From Lachnospiraceae bacterium UBA4631 (GTDB lineage Bacteria; Bacillota; Clostridia; Lachnospirales; Lachnospiraceae): a stretch of DNA of 64,000 bases. Position numbers and translations under genes: made by a program. Below the pieces are notes generated by a model. That model searched no databases. It saw only the letters and a list, made by a program, of their open reading frames with translations, and was not told the origin of the DNA. The stretch covers positions 367,240-431,239 of the forward strand of contig DHMX01000022.1 in NCBI GenBank assembly GCA_002406015.1, written 5' to 3'. Below, in pieces: positions 43,197 through 52,415 of this stretch (positions are counted from its first letter, which is position 1; the number at the start of each line of letters is the position of its first letter).

Positions 43197-44948
43197 TTAC
43201 TGGGTAGTTTCTGTTGCTTCTGTGGTCGCTTCGGTGACAGCCTCTGTCGTTGCCTCCGTCGTTATTTCTGTCGTTGTCTCCGTCGTTGCTTCTGTGGTAG
43301 TCTCTGTCGTTACCTCGGTGGCAGCTTCGGTAGTTGCTTCCGTTTCCGCTTCGGTGACGGCTTCGGTTGTCGCTGCTTCGGTTTCCTGTTCCGTTGTTAC
43401 CGCAATCGGAATCGGGGAAGAAGACGGTCTGACCGCCGGAGATATATGACTTTCCTCTGTACCTGACAGATGATATAATACCACAATATCACCTGCCTGA
43501 TAATTCTCATATATGAACTTTGCAACATCCAACGGCAGATTAATACATCCATGCGAACCATGTGTAATATAACGGCTTCCTCCATATGCACTCTGCCATG
43601 TAGCATCATGTAAGCCAATCCCACCGTTAAACGGCATCCAATAAGAAACCGGTGTCCGATAGGTCTCTCCCACCAGAATTGCCGGTGAAGTCTTAGAACG
43701 AATCTGATAGACTCCGGGTGGTGTTGCACATCCGGTCGAAGGCTTTCCCGATACAATATCCGTTTCTAATATCAAAGCTCCATCCTTGTAGCAATATAAA
43801 TGCTGGGAGGTCAGATTAATCTCTATATAGGTATCCGCAATCGGTACGATGTTCTCTGAGGACCGGGTATAGGTTTCTCCCTTCTTTGCTTCTATACCCA
43901 GAATTAATTGCACCAGCTCCTCTGCTTCTGCATCCACCTGCATTTCACTGCTCCGGATATACGAGGTTACTGCAACATTCTGCTGATAACTGGTCTGAAA
44001 TGTAATCTCCTGTCCCCGCAGCTCATGTGTCTTTAACATCTGCTCTAAATAGTCTGTCACCTGCTTGCGGTTTACCTGACAGCTATAATCTTCTGCTACG
44101 ATTATCCATGACTGGAGTTCCGAGCCACTTAGCTCCTCCGACTCCTCACCGAACTGATAAATAATTTTTACCTGTTTCAGACTGTTTAAGTAATCCTTTG
44201 CTGCCTGTACTGCCTTATCATCCTTTTGATATTTTAAGGTTTCATAGCACTGCTGTTCTTCCAAATCCACATATGCCATCATATTTGTGATTCCGTTTGT
44301 GACAGTCTTTCTTACCGCCAGTGCAATCGGCTTTTTGCCCTCTCTGCCATCTTCAACCACATAGTTTCCGGATTTTTTTATAATCTGCGGTTCTACCGGC
44401 TCCTCTATATTTTCACTCTGCATACATTCCAATGTACGGATTTTGTTATGCAGCCGGTCCAAATCATAGGTTACATTTGTTTTTATTATCTGCTCCTGCC
44501 GGTTCCAGCCTTGCAGGAACCAGAGCCATGCATTCTGCTTGTGCAACTGCTCCGTTACACTACCGGTCATCTGCACACACAGACCAATCTCATTTCCGCT
44601 GATATATTCGAAGTCCTGATTTCGTTCCCGAATTTCCAGACGATAGTTCTGTACCATAGCATTTATTTCTGTCTGTGCCTGATTGGCTGTCATCCATGAT
44701 ACATTTACACCATTTAAATAACTGTGTGCCTGAAAATGAAACGAAAAAAAGAATACTCCGGTCAGATACCCCAAACCAATTGCTGCCAGTGCAATCATTG
44801 CTGCCTTTACCCCAACCGGCATCCCCTTTTTCTTTGCCGTTTCTAAATGAATGACATAAGGTTCTGCCATATCCAACGCAGCCGCTTCCTGTATGCTCTT
44901 TTCTGCTTCCTCATTTGTACCAGATGCTTCCACTTGCTTCCCCTTCAT
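43197..44948 (-). CDS. L,D-transpeptidase (YkuD) with YoaR-like domain and Thr/Glu repeat tail
   Basis: Cross-links peptidoglycan through meso-diaminopimelate or attaches other groups. One membrane segment near residues 48-68, then a YoaR-like putative peptidoglycan-binding region, then the YkuD domain starting IEINLTSQHLYCY. The catalytic motif HGSHGCINLP lies about residue 465 (Cys nucleophile). The last 60 residues are an imperfect TEA/TET repeat (for example ATTEATTEA) encoded by a degenerate 12-nt unit; this is likely an extended wall-spanning tail. 583 aa. It begins the operon with scpA and scpB. Confidence 0.93.
   Translation of the reverse strand: MKGKQVEASGTNEEAEKSIQEAAALDMAEPYVIHLETAKKKGMPVGVKAAMIALAAIGLGYLTGVFFFSFHFQAHSYLNGVNVSWMTANQAQTEINAMVQNYRLEIRERNQDFEYISGNEIGLCVQMTGSVTEQLHKQNAWLWFLQGWNRQEQIIKTNVTYDLDRLHNKIRTLECMQSENIEEPVEPQIIKKSGNYVVEDGREGKKPIALAVRKTVTNGITNMMAYVDLEEQQCYETLKYQKDDKAVQAAKDYLNSLKQVKIIYQFGEESEELSGSELQSWIIVAEDYSCQVNRKQVTDYLEQMLKTHELRGQEITFQTSYQQNVAVTSYIRSSEMQVDAEAEELVQLILGIEAKKGETYTRSSENIVPIADTYIEINLTSQHLYCYKDGALILETDIVSGKPSTGCATPPGVYQIRSKTSPAILVGETYRTPVSYWMPFNGGIGLHDATWQSAYGGSRYITHGSHGCINLPLDVAKFIYENYQAGDIVVLYHLSGTEESHISPAVRPSSSPIPIAVTTEQETEAATTEAVTEAETEATTEAATEVTTETTTEATTETTTEITTEATTEAVTEATTEATETTQ
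43200..43385. repeat. Degenerate 12-nt tandem repeat encoding the Thr/Glu tail
   Basis: On the minus strand units of the form GCx ACx ACx GAx recur about 14 times with much third-base variation. They encode (A/V)TTE-type tetrapeptides at the end of the L,D-transpeptidase. The third-base variation argues for selection on the protein rather than a recent expansion. Confidence 0.75.
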
Positions 44949-44985
44949 TTCACTGTTTCCCCTCTGTGTTTCTCATTCATGCTAT

Positions 44986-45014
44986 ATTATAATGAACCCG
45001 GTTTGAAATAACAA
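44986..45014 (-). promoter_or_regulatory. Predicted promoter of the L,D-transpeptidase-scpA-scpB operon
   Basis: Minus-strand TTGTTA (45009-45014) is 17 bp from a perfect TATAAT (44986-44991). It lies in the 73-bp gap after the metallophosphoesterase gene. Confidence 0.75.
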
Positions 45015-45021
45015 CTACTTT

Positions 45022-45915
45022 CTATCGAGCGTCTTCGTCCGTATTCTGCGTCTGCAGCGTAACTACAAGCAGCTCTGGAAGGTTATGAACCCGGAATTTG
45101 AAGGTGTGATTTCCCAAGCCGCCGCTTAACAGCATGACACTATTTCCTTCCTGATACCAGCCCCGGTCATATTTCGGAAATATATGAAACATCGGTGACA
45201 GACACCCGCCCAGTCCCGGAAGTCTAATCATACCGCCATGAATATGTCCGGACAACACCAAATCAGCTCCCCATGCTGCATATTCCGGAAAATAATTCGG
45301 ATTATGTGCAATCAGGATTTCATATCTGTTTGTATCGGAAGCTCCGAGCTTTTGCTTCAGATATGCTTCCTTCATCGGGTGCTTTTTGAATCTCTTATAA
45401 TAAATCGGGTCTAAGTCCAGTCCATATAACGCAATCTGCTCCTTACCTCTGGTAAGCATTACCGATTTATCTGCCAGCCAGATTACCGAGGTTCCAAGAC
45501 TGTTCTTATAATCCTCCCACATACTGCCATATTCTTCCGGTTTTCTGGCTATCCGCATTTCATGGTTTCCCATGCCGTAATATACCGGAGCAAGCTTTGA
45601 CAGCGCCTGTAGCAGCTCGGCTGGAACTGCGGTAGATGCTCCCTGCTTTCCGACAAGCATATCCCCCGCCAGAATAATATAGTCGGGCTTCTGCTGCCGG
45701 ATTGCCTGTAACAGCCGCTCATTTCGTTCTCCGAATACGGCATTGTGCAAGTCTGCAAGCACAACAATCCGGCAGCCGTCAAAGCTCTCAGGAATCTTGG
45801 CAGAGGCTACCGGATAGGATGTAATTGTCAATTTGCGGTTTTCTATCCAGCTAATCACACACACTGCAAGAATCAGTATTACTATTATTCCAATGGCTAT
45901 CCATACTAATTTCAT
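45022..45915 (-). CDS. Membrane-anchored metallophosphoesterase (YkuE-like)
   Basis: 297 aa. One N-terminal membrane segment (VWIAIGIIVILILAVCVI), then the calcineurin-like motifs in order: DLHN (about residue 57), GDML, GNHE, IAHNPNYFP and GHIHGG. Two-metal hydrolase; the substrate is unknown, and lipid or wall precursors are possible because of the membrane anchor. It is the last gene downstream of deoB-pdp and a carboxypeptidase gene. Confidence 0.93.
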   Translation of the reverse strand: MKLVWIAIGIIVILILAVCVISWIENRKLTITSYPVASAKIPESFDGCRIVVLADLHNAVFGERNERLLQAIRQQKPDYIILAGDMLVGKQGASTAVPAELLQALSKLAPVYYGMGNHEMRIARKPEEYGSMWEDYKNSLGTSVIWLADKSVMLTRGKEQIALYGLDLDPIYYKRFKKHPMKEAYLKQKLGASDTNRYEILIAHNPNYFPEYAAWGADLVLSGHIHGGMIRLPGLGGCLSPMFHIFPKYDRGWYQEGNSVMLLSGGLGNHTFKFRVHNLPELLVVTLQTQNTDEDAR

Positions 45916-45959
45916 CCTCTTGTTGTTCCTTCCTGTTTCTGTCTATTCCTGACTTCTGT

Positions 45960-47162
45960 CTATTCACTCGCCGGCTCTGCCACGCAAAAGATACGGTATA
46001 CCATTCTCTGCAAACAGACTCCGTATGTAATCGGCTCTACCGTCTCGGCAGCCAGAAGCGAAACCGCTCCGATTCGTTCTCCCTGATAATAATACACAGC
46101 CTCCCCGATTACATCACCCTCTGAAACCGGAGCGGTTAATTCCGAATAATTCCATTCCTTATTGACCTCTGCCGGATTCTGCTCCCGCGTAAGCAGGCAG
46201 TTAAAGCCTGTTGACTCCGGCATACATAATACGGTCTCCTGTGTTCCCTTGGCTACCGGGATTCTGGTATTATCAGGCAGCACCTGTTCATCCTGATACA
46301 AATGACAGTTTGCAAAGCCATAATCAAATAACTGACAGACCTCCTGATTCCGAACCTCCTTGGTCGGAGCTCCCATAACGACTGCTATTAAATCAATTCC
46401 ATCCTTTGTTGCCGTTGCGGATATAGAAAATCCCGCCTCATTCGTAAACCCGGTCTTAAGACCCGTACAATACGGATAGGTCTTTAACAGCTTATTGGTA
46501 TTTGCCAAGCCGAAGTCAGAGCTGCCTCGTCTGGTTACATGGGTTATGGTGTCCATCCATATGGTAGAATACTGAAAAATCGCAGGATATTTTACCGTCA
46601 GCTCCCGGCTCATAATGGCAATATCTCTGGCAGTTGTAAGATGCCCTTCTGCATCCAGACCACAGGCATTTTCAAAATTCGTATGATTCATCCCCAGTTC
46701 CTTTGCACGCTCATTCATCCGTTGTACAAATGCACCCTCACTGCCGGCAATGTGTTCTCCCATTGCTACTGCCGCATCATTTCCGCTTGCGATGATAATA
46801 CATTTAATCATATCCTCAACGGTCTGGGTTTCTCCCGCCTCAAAAAAGCATTGAGAACCACCCATAGAAGCTGCATGTTCACTAATGGTAACAATGTCTG
46901 TCAGATTCATTCTGCCGGAGTCAAGCTCATCAAAAATCAACAGCAGCGTCATAACCTTTGTAACACTTGCCGGATGCCTCTGCTCATCTGCATTTTTCTC
47001 ATACAGTATCTGTCCTGTGGACGGCTCCATCAAAATAACCGACGGTGACTCCAATACAAAATCCTCTGCCTGTACGGAAATTGCCGGATGATAAAATTCC
47101 AGAATTACTATGCTAAGCATAACAAGACTTCCCAGAATGCCTTTCCAAATTGTTCGGTTCAT
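45960..47162 (-). CDS. D-alanyl-D-alanine carboxypeptidase (second class A PBP, DacF-like)
   Basis: Secreted enzyme trimming D-Ala from peptidoglycan stems. Signal segment GILGSLVMLSIVILEFY, then VILMEPSTGQILYEKNAD, SVTK (active Ser about residue 66), SGN (about 127) and KTG (about 236), with the PBP5 C-terminal domain and a final helical stretch. The ATG at 47162 is used because TTGGAG lies 6 nt upstream; a TTG four codons earlier is less likely. 400 aa. It lies 90 bp downstream of pdp. Confidence 0.94.
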   Translation of the reverse strand: MNRTIWKGILGSLVMLSIVILEFYHPAISVQAEDFVLESPSVILMEPSTGQILYEKNADEQRHPASVTKVMTLLLIFDELDSGRMNLTDIVTISEHAASMGGSQCFFEAGETQTVEDMIKCIIIASGNDAAVAMGEHIAGSEGAFVQRMNERAKELGMNHTNFENACGLDAEGHLTTARDIAIMSRELTVKYPAIFQYSTIWMDTITHVTRRGSSDFGLANTNKLLKTYPYCTGLKTGFTNEAGFSISATATKDGIDLIAVVMGAPTKEVRNQEVCQLFDYGFANCHLYQDEQVLPDNTRIPVAKGTQETVLCMPESTGFNCLLTREQNPAEVNKEWNYSELTAPVSEGDVIGEAVYYYQGERIGAVSLLAAETVEPITYGVCLQRMVYRIFCVAEPASE

Positions 47163-47252
47163 ACAATACTCCAACCAATAATTACTGCTACTATATTCCG
47201 AAGTCTTCCAAAACAGAACCTTATTACCTATTATTCACCTATCATTTTCCTA

Positions 47253-48563
47253 TCATTCTTCTGTGATGACGGAACGAATTACCGCCTGCGGTGCCTGATA
47301 TTCCCGTTCTATCCGATATGCTCCCTGCAAACGCTCCTTTGCTTCTTCTATCTTCTGTCTGTCATTTCCGTAAATGTATGCAAACGGTTCCGTAGTTGTT
47401 ACAGCATCTCCCAGATGCTTGTTTAACTGGATGCCGACGGTCAAATCAATCACACTATCCTTGGTTACTCTTCCACCGCCTAATATTAAAGATGCCATTC
47501 CTACCTGCTGATTCTCGCATCCGACCAGATACCCGTCTGCCTTAGGATATACCGGCTCCTTCCATGCTGCCTGCGGAAACAGCTCCGGATGATAAATATA
47601 TTCCGGATTTCCGCCCTGTGCCTCCACGAACTCTGCAAATTTGCGGAGTGCGGCTCCGGACGTAATGGTTTCTTGCAGCATTTTCTTTGCTTCCTCTATG
47701 GTGGCGGCTCGTTTAGCACCTAATACCATATAGGACGCCAGCGTATACACCACTTCTGTCAGTCGTGCCTCTCCCTTTCCCTGTAATACGGAAATTGCCT
47801 CCTGTACCTCCAGTGCATTTCCTACCATGGTTCCCAATGGTTCATTCATATCTGTAATGACCGCATAGGTTTTCTTTCCTGCCATGGTTCCTATCTGCAC
47901 CATGGTTCTTGCCAATTGTTCTGCTTCCTCCTGCGTCTTCATAAAGGCTCCGGTTCCGGTCTTTACATCCAATACCAGTACATCGGCTCCTGCCGCCAGC
48001 TTTTTACTCATAATACTGGAGGCAATCAGTGACATATTATCTACGGTTGCCGTCACATCCCGCAACGCATATATTTTCTTGTCTGCCGGTGCCAGATTCG
48101 CAGTCTGGCCTACAATCGCAAGCTTAATTTGGTTGACATTGTTAATAAAAGTCTCCTTACTCAGACTTGTCCGGAAGCCTTCTATGCTTTCCAACTTATC
48201 AATCGTTCCGCCGGTATGTCCAAGTCCTCTTCCGCTCATCTTTGCAACCGGAATACCTAAGACAGCTAACATCGGGCCAAGAATCAAAGAGGTCTTATCT
48301 CCTACACCTCCGGTGCTGTGTTTGTCTACCTTTATTCCTTCGATGCCGGATAAATCCAGCCGTTCTCCGCTGTCTGCCATTGCCATTGTCAAGTCCAGTG
48401 TTTCCTGCGGATTCATCCCCCGAAAGTATACTGCCATCAAAAATGCCGACATCTGATAATCCGGTATCTGACCGTTGGTATATCCCATTACCAGATATGT
48501 GATTTCTTCCTTTGAAAGACAGCCTCCGTTTCGCTTCTTTAATATCAAATCATATGCATTCAT
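47253..48563 (-). CDS. pdp: Pyrimidine-nucleoside phosphorylase
   Basis: Cleaves uridine, thymidine or deoxyuridine with phosphate to base plus (deoxy)ribose 1-phosphate. Motifs KVDKHSTGGVGDKTS (about residues 80-94), SGRGLGHTGGTIDKLES and LVLDVKTGTGAFM are diagnostic. The ATG at 48563 has AGGAGG 10 nt upstream and gives 436 aa, the family norm; a longer frame to 48722 overlaps deoB. Its start overlaps the deoB stop by 4 bp, coupling the two enzymes. Confidence 0.97.
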   Translation of the reverse strand: MNAYDLILKKRNGGCLSKEEITYLVMGYTNGQIPDYQMSAFLMAVYFRGMNPQETLDLTMAMADSGERLDLSGIEGIKVDKHSTGGVGDKTSLILGPMLAVLGIPVAKMSGRGLGHTGGTIDKLESIEGFRTSLSKETFINNVNQIKLAIVGQTANLAPADKKIYALRDVTATVDNMSLIASSIMSKKLAAGADVLVLDVKTGTGAFMKTQEEAEQLARTMVQIGTMAGKKTYAVITDMNEPLGTMVGNALEVQEAISVLQGKGEARLTEVVYTLASYMVLGAKRAATIEEAKKMLQETITSGAALRKFAEFVEAQGGNPEYIYHPELFPQAAWKEPVYPKADGYLVGCENQQVGMASLILGGGRVTKDSVIDLTVGIQLNKHLGDAVTTTEPFAYIYGNDRQKIEEAKERLQGAYRIEREYQAPQAVIRSVITEE

Positions 48564-49741
48564 GAGAACAATTCCTCCTTCCGGCTCGTACCGATGGATA
48601 GTGCCTTTACCTGAAACAGGTCTGCTATTGTCTGTCCAATATCCGCAAAGGTACTTCCTGTGTGCAGATTCTTTCCATGTTGGAATTGACCGGACGGACT
48701 GTACCAGAGTACCGGTACACATTCTCTTGTATGGTCGGTTCCCCAGAAGGTCGGGTCACAGCCATGGTCTGCCGTAATTACCAAAAGCTCCTCCTCTGTC
48801 ATATGACGTAATACCTCTTCCAGCCGAAGGTCAAACGCCTCCAAGCCTTTTCCGTAGCCTATGGCATCTCTCCGGTGTCCCCATTTTGAATCAAATTCCA
48901 CCAGATTCGTAAATATCAGTCCCTCTTGTATCTGTTCCATATATTGCAGGGTTCGGTCCATACCGTCCATATTGTCCTTTGTATGGACTGCCTGCGTAAT
49001 TCCCACTCCGTCAAAAATATCCTCTATCTTACCGACTGCCGCTACCTGCAGCCCTGCATCCTTCATATAGCTCAACAGATTTTCCTTTGACGGCTGTCTG
49101 GAAAAATCTCTCCGGTTTGCAGTTCTTATATACTGTCCGTTCTCTACCACAAACGGTCTTGCTATTACTCTGGCTACATTATGCTCCCCCTTTAACAGCT
49201 TTCTTGCTGTTTTACAGATGTTATATAACTGTTCGGGTGGTATAACCGCCTCACATGCTGCAATCTGAAATACACTGTCCGCAGATGTATAGATAATCGG
49301 ATACCCGGTTCGTATATGCTCTTCTCCTAATTGCTTAATGATTTCGGTTCCAGATGCTACGCAGTTTCCCAGATAGCCCTTGCATCCTGTTTTTTCCAGA
49401 AATTCCTTCATAATGGTATCCGGAAAGCCCTGCGGATATGTCGGAAACGGAACTTCGGTGTCAATTCCTATCATTTCCCAATGTCCAATCGTAGTATCCT
49501 TTCCCTTTGAAAGCTCCTGTAATCTTCCATAGGCACCAATCGGAGACTCCACCGCATCAATTTCCTGCATTCCGTCAATGTTGCCGTATCCGAGCTTTCG
49601 CAGATTATAAAGCTGCAAGCCTCCGCACGCCTTAGCCGTATGTGCGATGGTATTGGCACCGGTATCTCCAAACGCTTCTGCATCCGGTGCATTTCCCATA
49701 CCTACACTGTCCAAAACAATCCATATGACTTTTTTTATCAT
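48560..49741 (-). CDS. deoB: Phosphopentomutase
   Basis: Converts (deoxy)ribose 1-phosphate to the 5-phosphate, the step after nucleoside phosphorolysis. Alkaline-phosphatase-fold metal motifs: VLDSVGMGNAPDAEAFGDTG (residues 10-29, in part), GKDTTIGHWEMIG and ITADHGCDPTFWGTDHTRE. 393 aa. It directly precedes pdp. Confidence 0.97.
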   Translation of the reverse strand: MIKKVIWIVLDSVGMGNAPDAEAFGDTGANTIAHTAKACGGLQLYNLRKLGYGNIDGMQEIDAVESPIGAYGRLQELSKGKDTTIGHWEMIGIDTEVPFPTYPQGFPDTIMKEFLEKTGCKGYLGNCVASGTEIIKQLGEEHIRTGYPIIYTSADSVFQIAACEAVIPPEQLYNICKTARKLLKGEHNVARVIARPFVVENGQYIRTANRRDFSRQPSKENLLSYMKDAGLQVAAVGKIEDIFDGVGITQAVHTKDNMDGMDRTLQYMEQIQEGLIFTNLVEFDSKWGHRRDAIGYGKGLEAFDLRLEEVLRHMTEEELLVITADHGCDPTFWGTDHTRECVPVLWYSPSGQFQHGKNLHTGSTFADIGQTIADLFQVKALSIGTSRKEELFS

Positions 49742-49759
49742 AGTAGCCCTCCTTTCCGA

Positions 49760-50716
49760 TTATCCTGCTATATATCCCAGATAACGAAGCAGGAATATCC
49801 ATCCCGTCAATGTAACTGACGATAATACGGTTGTTAATACAATAATACTGGAAGAAAGTGTTTCATCCCCATGCATATTTTTAGCCATAATATATGCAGT
49901 CGGTGTACTCGGTGATGCCAACATAATCAGCAACGCAAGCAGCTTCTGGTCCCGAAAGCCTAAGTGGATTGCAATCGGAAGCACCAGCATTGCCAGCCCA
50001 ATCAGCTTAATAAATGTTGCTGCCAGAGTCGGCTTCATTTTTGCTAATGCCTTTCTTCCCTCAAAGCCTGCTCCAATTGCAATTAAGGCTAACGGAGATG
50101 CCATGATACCAAGGTTCTGAATCGTCTTTTCCACCATTTGCGGAAGCTTCAGTTGGATGCCGGATGCCAGTATTCCCAACACGATTCCTATAATGATAGG
50201 ATTCTTTAGTATATTCAGAATCGTGGTTTTTATCCTTCCCTTACTGTTCTGAATGGATACATCGTTGCTCTCAACCGTCAGAATCAGAACCGCAAACACA
50301 TTATATAACGGTACTGCCCCTATAATCATCAGCGGTCCCATTCCGGAATCCCCATATATATTCTGAATAAATGCGATTCCCAATATAGCCGCACTGCTTC
50401 GGTAGGATGCCTGTACGAATGCTCCGACCTCAGTCTTATCCTTCAGAAAAATCTTTGACAAACCCCAAATTATTAAAATACTTACAATCGTTACACCTGC
50501 ACAAAATCCGATATAGCTTCCGTCAAAATTATGCCGAATGTCTGTATTTTTCAAATCCAGAAAGAGCATACACGGCAGACAGACCTTAAATACGAATTTA
50601 TTTGCGACATTGGCAAATTCATCGGTTATAAATCCAATCCGATGCAGAATATATCCTAAAACCATAATTGCAAAAATAGGAACGGTTGCGTTTAAACTAA
50701 ATATAAAACTATCCAT
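49760..50716 (-). CDS. AEC (auxin-efflux-carrier family) transporter
   Basis: 318 aa with about ten membrane segments in two halves (TVPIFAIMVLGYILHRIGF and ATFIKLIGLAMLVLPIAIHL open the two halves). Conserved Pro/Asn pattern (LPCMLFLDL, ASPSTPTAY). Bacterial members move malate, other organic acids or related anions; the substrate is not clear here. The ATG at 50716 is chosen with GGGGA 6 nt upstream; a TTG at 50737 is weaker. It lies 18 bp before deoB. Confidence 0.88.
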   Translation of the reverse strand: MDSFIFSLNATVPIFAIMVLGYILHRIGFITDEFANVANKFVFKVCLPCMLFLDLKNTDIRHNFDGSYIGFCAGVTIVSILIIWGLSKIFLKDKTEVGAFVQASYRSSAAILGIAFIQNIYGDSGMGPLMIIGAVPLYNVFAVLILTVESNDVSIQNSKGRIKTTILNILKNPIIIGIVLGILASGIQLKLPQMVEKTIQNLGIMASPLALIAIGAGFEGRKALAKMKPTLAATFIKLIGLAMLVLPIAIHLGFRDQKLLALLIMLASPSTPTAYIMAKNMHGDETLSSSIIVLTTVLSSVTLTGWIFLLRYLGYIAG

Positions 50717-50755
50717 TGCATTTCCCCACTGATTCAAACTTCAGCTTATACTAGC

Positions 50756-50786
50756 AAACGGTAGTGACATAGCATCACTACCGTTT
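50756..50786. terminator. Hairpin downstream of the AAA-type kinase gene
   Basis: AAACGGTAGTGA (50756-50767) pairs perfectly with TCACTACCGTTT (50775-50786) over a 7-nt loop. The T-run is stronger on the plus side, but the only gene that ends here is on the minus strand (stop at 50810). Confidence 0.65.
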
Positions 50787-50809
50787 CTATTTTCATTCTC
50801 GGATTTCCA

Positions 50810-51376
50810 TTATCCTCTTAACTTTTTCACCGTTGACTTTAATGATTGCTCAAATGCTTCTTCGGATGAATTTTCAAAGATAATCAATTCTTTAATATTG
50901 GTTGGTGGATTGTAATTCTGAGATGCTACATACTCATCCCAATGCTCCAGCTTCCATGTATCACGGTCTGAATTACGTTTAATCATCCGCTGGTGGCATA
51001 CTTCAATATCTGTATTCACCCATACAACTACCAGTTCTGCACCCTTCTTTGCCAGACGCTCACGCAGCTTATCCAGATATTCGTCATCCCGAATCTCATC
51101 TGTAAATGGTGCATTAATCAGGACTGTGTCATTATATTCTAATGCTTCCATTGCAATATCCAAGATAGCATAGTATTCATAGTCCCGAATTTCTCGCTGG
51201 AAGAAATCAGATGAACGGTTGTATTCTTCATTTGCCACTTTAAATATCTGCTTTGAAAGTACAATCAATGTATCTTTGTCAAGATATACACAATTCGTTA
51301 ATGCCTTCGCCAATTGTCTTGTTACGTGTGTCTTTCCGCAAGCTGGTGGTGAAGTAACTAAAATCAAGTGTTTCAT
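50810..51376 (-). CDS. Small P-loop kinase (AAA_33 / zeta-toxin-like fold)
   Basis: 188 aa. Walker A PPACGKTHVTRQLA (about residues 10-23), a DKD motif, and a lid region HQRMIKRNSDRDTWK. No antitoxin-like gene is next to it, so it is probably a metabolic or nucleic-acid kinase rather than a toxin. Substrate unknown. GGGAGG lies 7 nt before the ATG. It may form a single-gene unit. Confidence 0.85.
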   Translation of the reverse strand: MKHLILVTSPPACGKTHVTRQLAKALTNCVYLDKDTLIVLSKQIFKVANEEYNRSSDFFQREIRDYEYYAILDIAMEALEYNDTVLINAPFTDEIRDDEYLDKLRERLAKKGAELVVVWVNTDIEVCHQRMIKRNSDRDTWKLEHWDEYVASQNYNPPTNIKELIIFENSSEEAFEQSLKSTVKKLRG

Positions 51377-51499
51377 TGTTGTTCCTCCCGGTAAATTTTA
51401 CTGTTTACTACATCCTAAAATATTATCATATATTTTTTCCTTATGCAAGGAAAAGTAGTATGGATTTGCGATTTTAGAGTTGCGATTGAACCTGCAATT

Positions 51500-52414
51500 C
51501 TAATGACGACCGCCGCCACCGCTGTGACCGCCGCCACCGCCTCCTCCACCGCCGCCACTGCTACCGCCGCTGCTGCTGGAGGTATCGATATGGCGTGAGG
51601 TTGTATGCTTTGACAAAAATGTATCCTGCTTTGCAGTTACCTTGGCTTGACCACTCTGCACATATGTATTCTTGTCGGTGGTTTTGCTTCCCATCTTCTT
51701 TCCCAGATTAATAATAATAAAAATAGCTGTAATCAGAAGTGGTATATATATGGTTCGTGAATCCTTAATATGAAATTCCAATATATTCGGACTTACCATA
51801 TCCGTCGCAAGATGATTTAACAGTCTCCGATAGCTTCGGTATGGATTGGTGTTGGAATATTCCCAGACATCATTCTCCAACTCTTCTAAATCAACCTCTG
51901 ACAGATATATGTTATATGCTTTGTCAAAGAAGCTGTCACCGGAGGCTCCTCTGTAAGCCAAACATGCGGATTCCGCATATCCATTTAAATCATACCAGTT
52001 ATCTACATATATGACACCGGCACCGGTAGAATCTCCGGAATACGCCTCGCTGATATGTCCGTCATAACCAAACTTAAAGTATTCATAAAAATCTTCTGCA
52101 AACGTAATCGTTCTGTTTACCGAAGAATCATATGGGTCACTTCCCACATCCTCATCAATGGTTACAATTACAATGTCCAAGCCTAATTGCTTTTCCCGCT
52201 TTTCAATCAAACGCTGCAGCTTCTGCTCCTGTCTATCCGTTAATACATCCGCATAGTCAAACACTCGTCTGGTTGTTGTGCATTCATCGTTATTTCTTTC
52301 CGGAACCTGTGCAGCCCTGCTTGCCAGCATAACACTCCGATATACAAACGGAACTAAGAACAATACCGCAATACAGGCAGCCAGAATAATTAATACTTTT
52401 ATATACTTCTTCAT
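51500..52414 (-). CDS. TPM-domain membrane protein with Gly/Ser-rich tail
   Basis: 304 aa. N-terminal membrane anchor (VLIILAACIAVLFLVPFVY), TPM domain (YADVLTDRQEQKLQRLIEKREKQLGLDIVIVTI, in part; about residues 50-190), a second membrane segment (IPLLITAIFIIINLG), and a C-terminal tail of Ser then Gly (run of ten Gly) ending HSGGGGRH. TPM domains occur in envelope proteins and have weak phosphatase activity in some plants. It is the last gene of a three-gene operon with a zinc-ribbon protein and a small lipoprotein. Confidence 0.9.
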   Translation of the reverse strand: MKKYIKVLIILAACIAVLFLVPFVYRSVMLASRAAQVPERNNDECTTTRRVFDYADVLTDRQEQKLQRLIEKREKQLGLDIVIVTIDEDVGSDPYDSSVNRTITFAEDFYEYFKFGYDGHISEAYSGDSTGAGVIYVDNWYDLNGYAESACLAYRGASGDSFFDKAYNIYLSEVDLEELENDVWEYSNTNPYRSYRRLLNHLATDMVSPNILEFHIKDSRTIYIPLLITAIFIIINLGKKMGSKTTDKNTYVQSGQAKVTAKQDTFLSKHTTSRHIDTSSSSGGSSGGGGGGGGGGHSGGGGRH

Positions 52415-52415
52415 A

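Noticed and set aside
50810..51376. Zeta-type toxin of a toxin-antitoxin pair
   Set aside because: The P-loop fold fits, but no antitoxin-like gene adjoins it.
51465..51487. Two TTGCGATT direct repeats downstream of the TPM gene
   Set aside because: Two 8-bp copies are too short to support a site without comparison.
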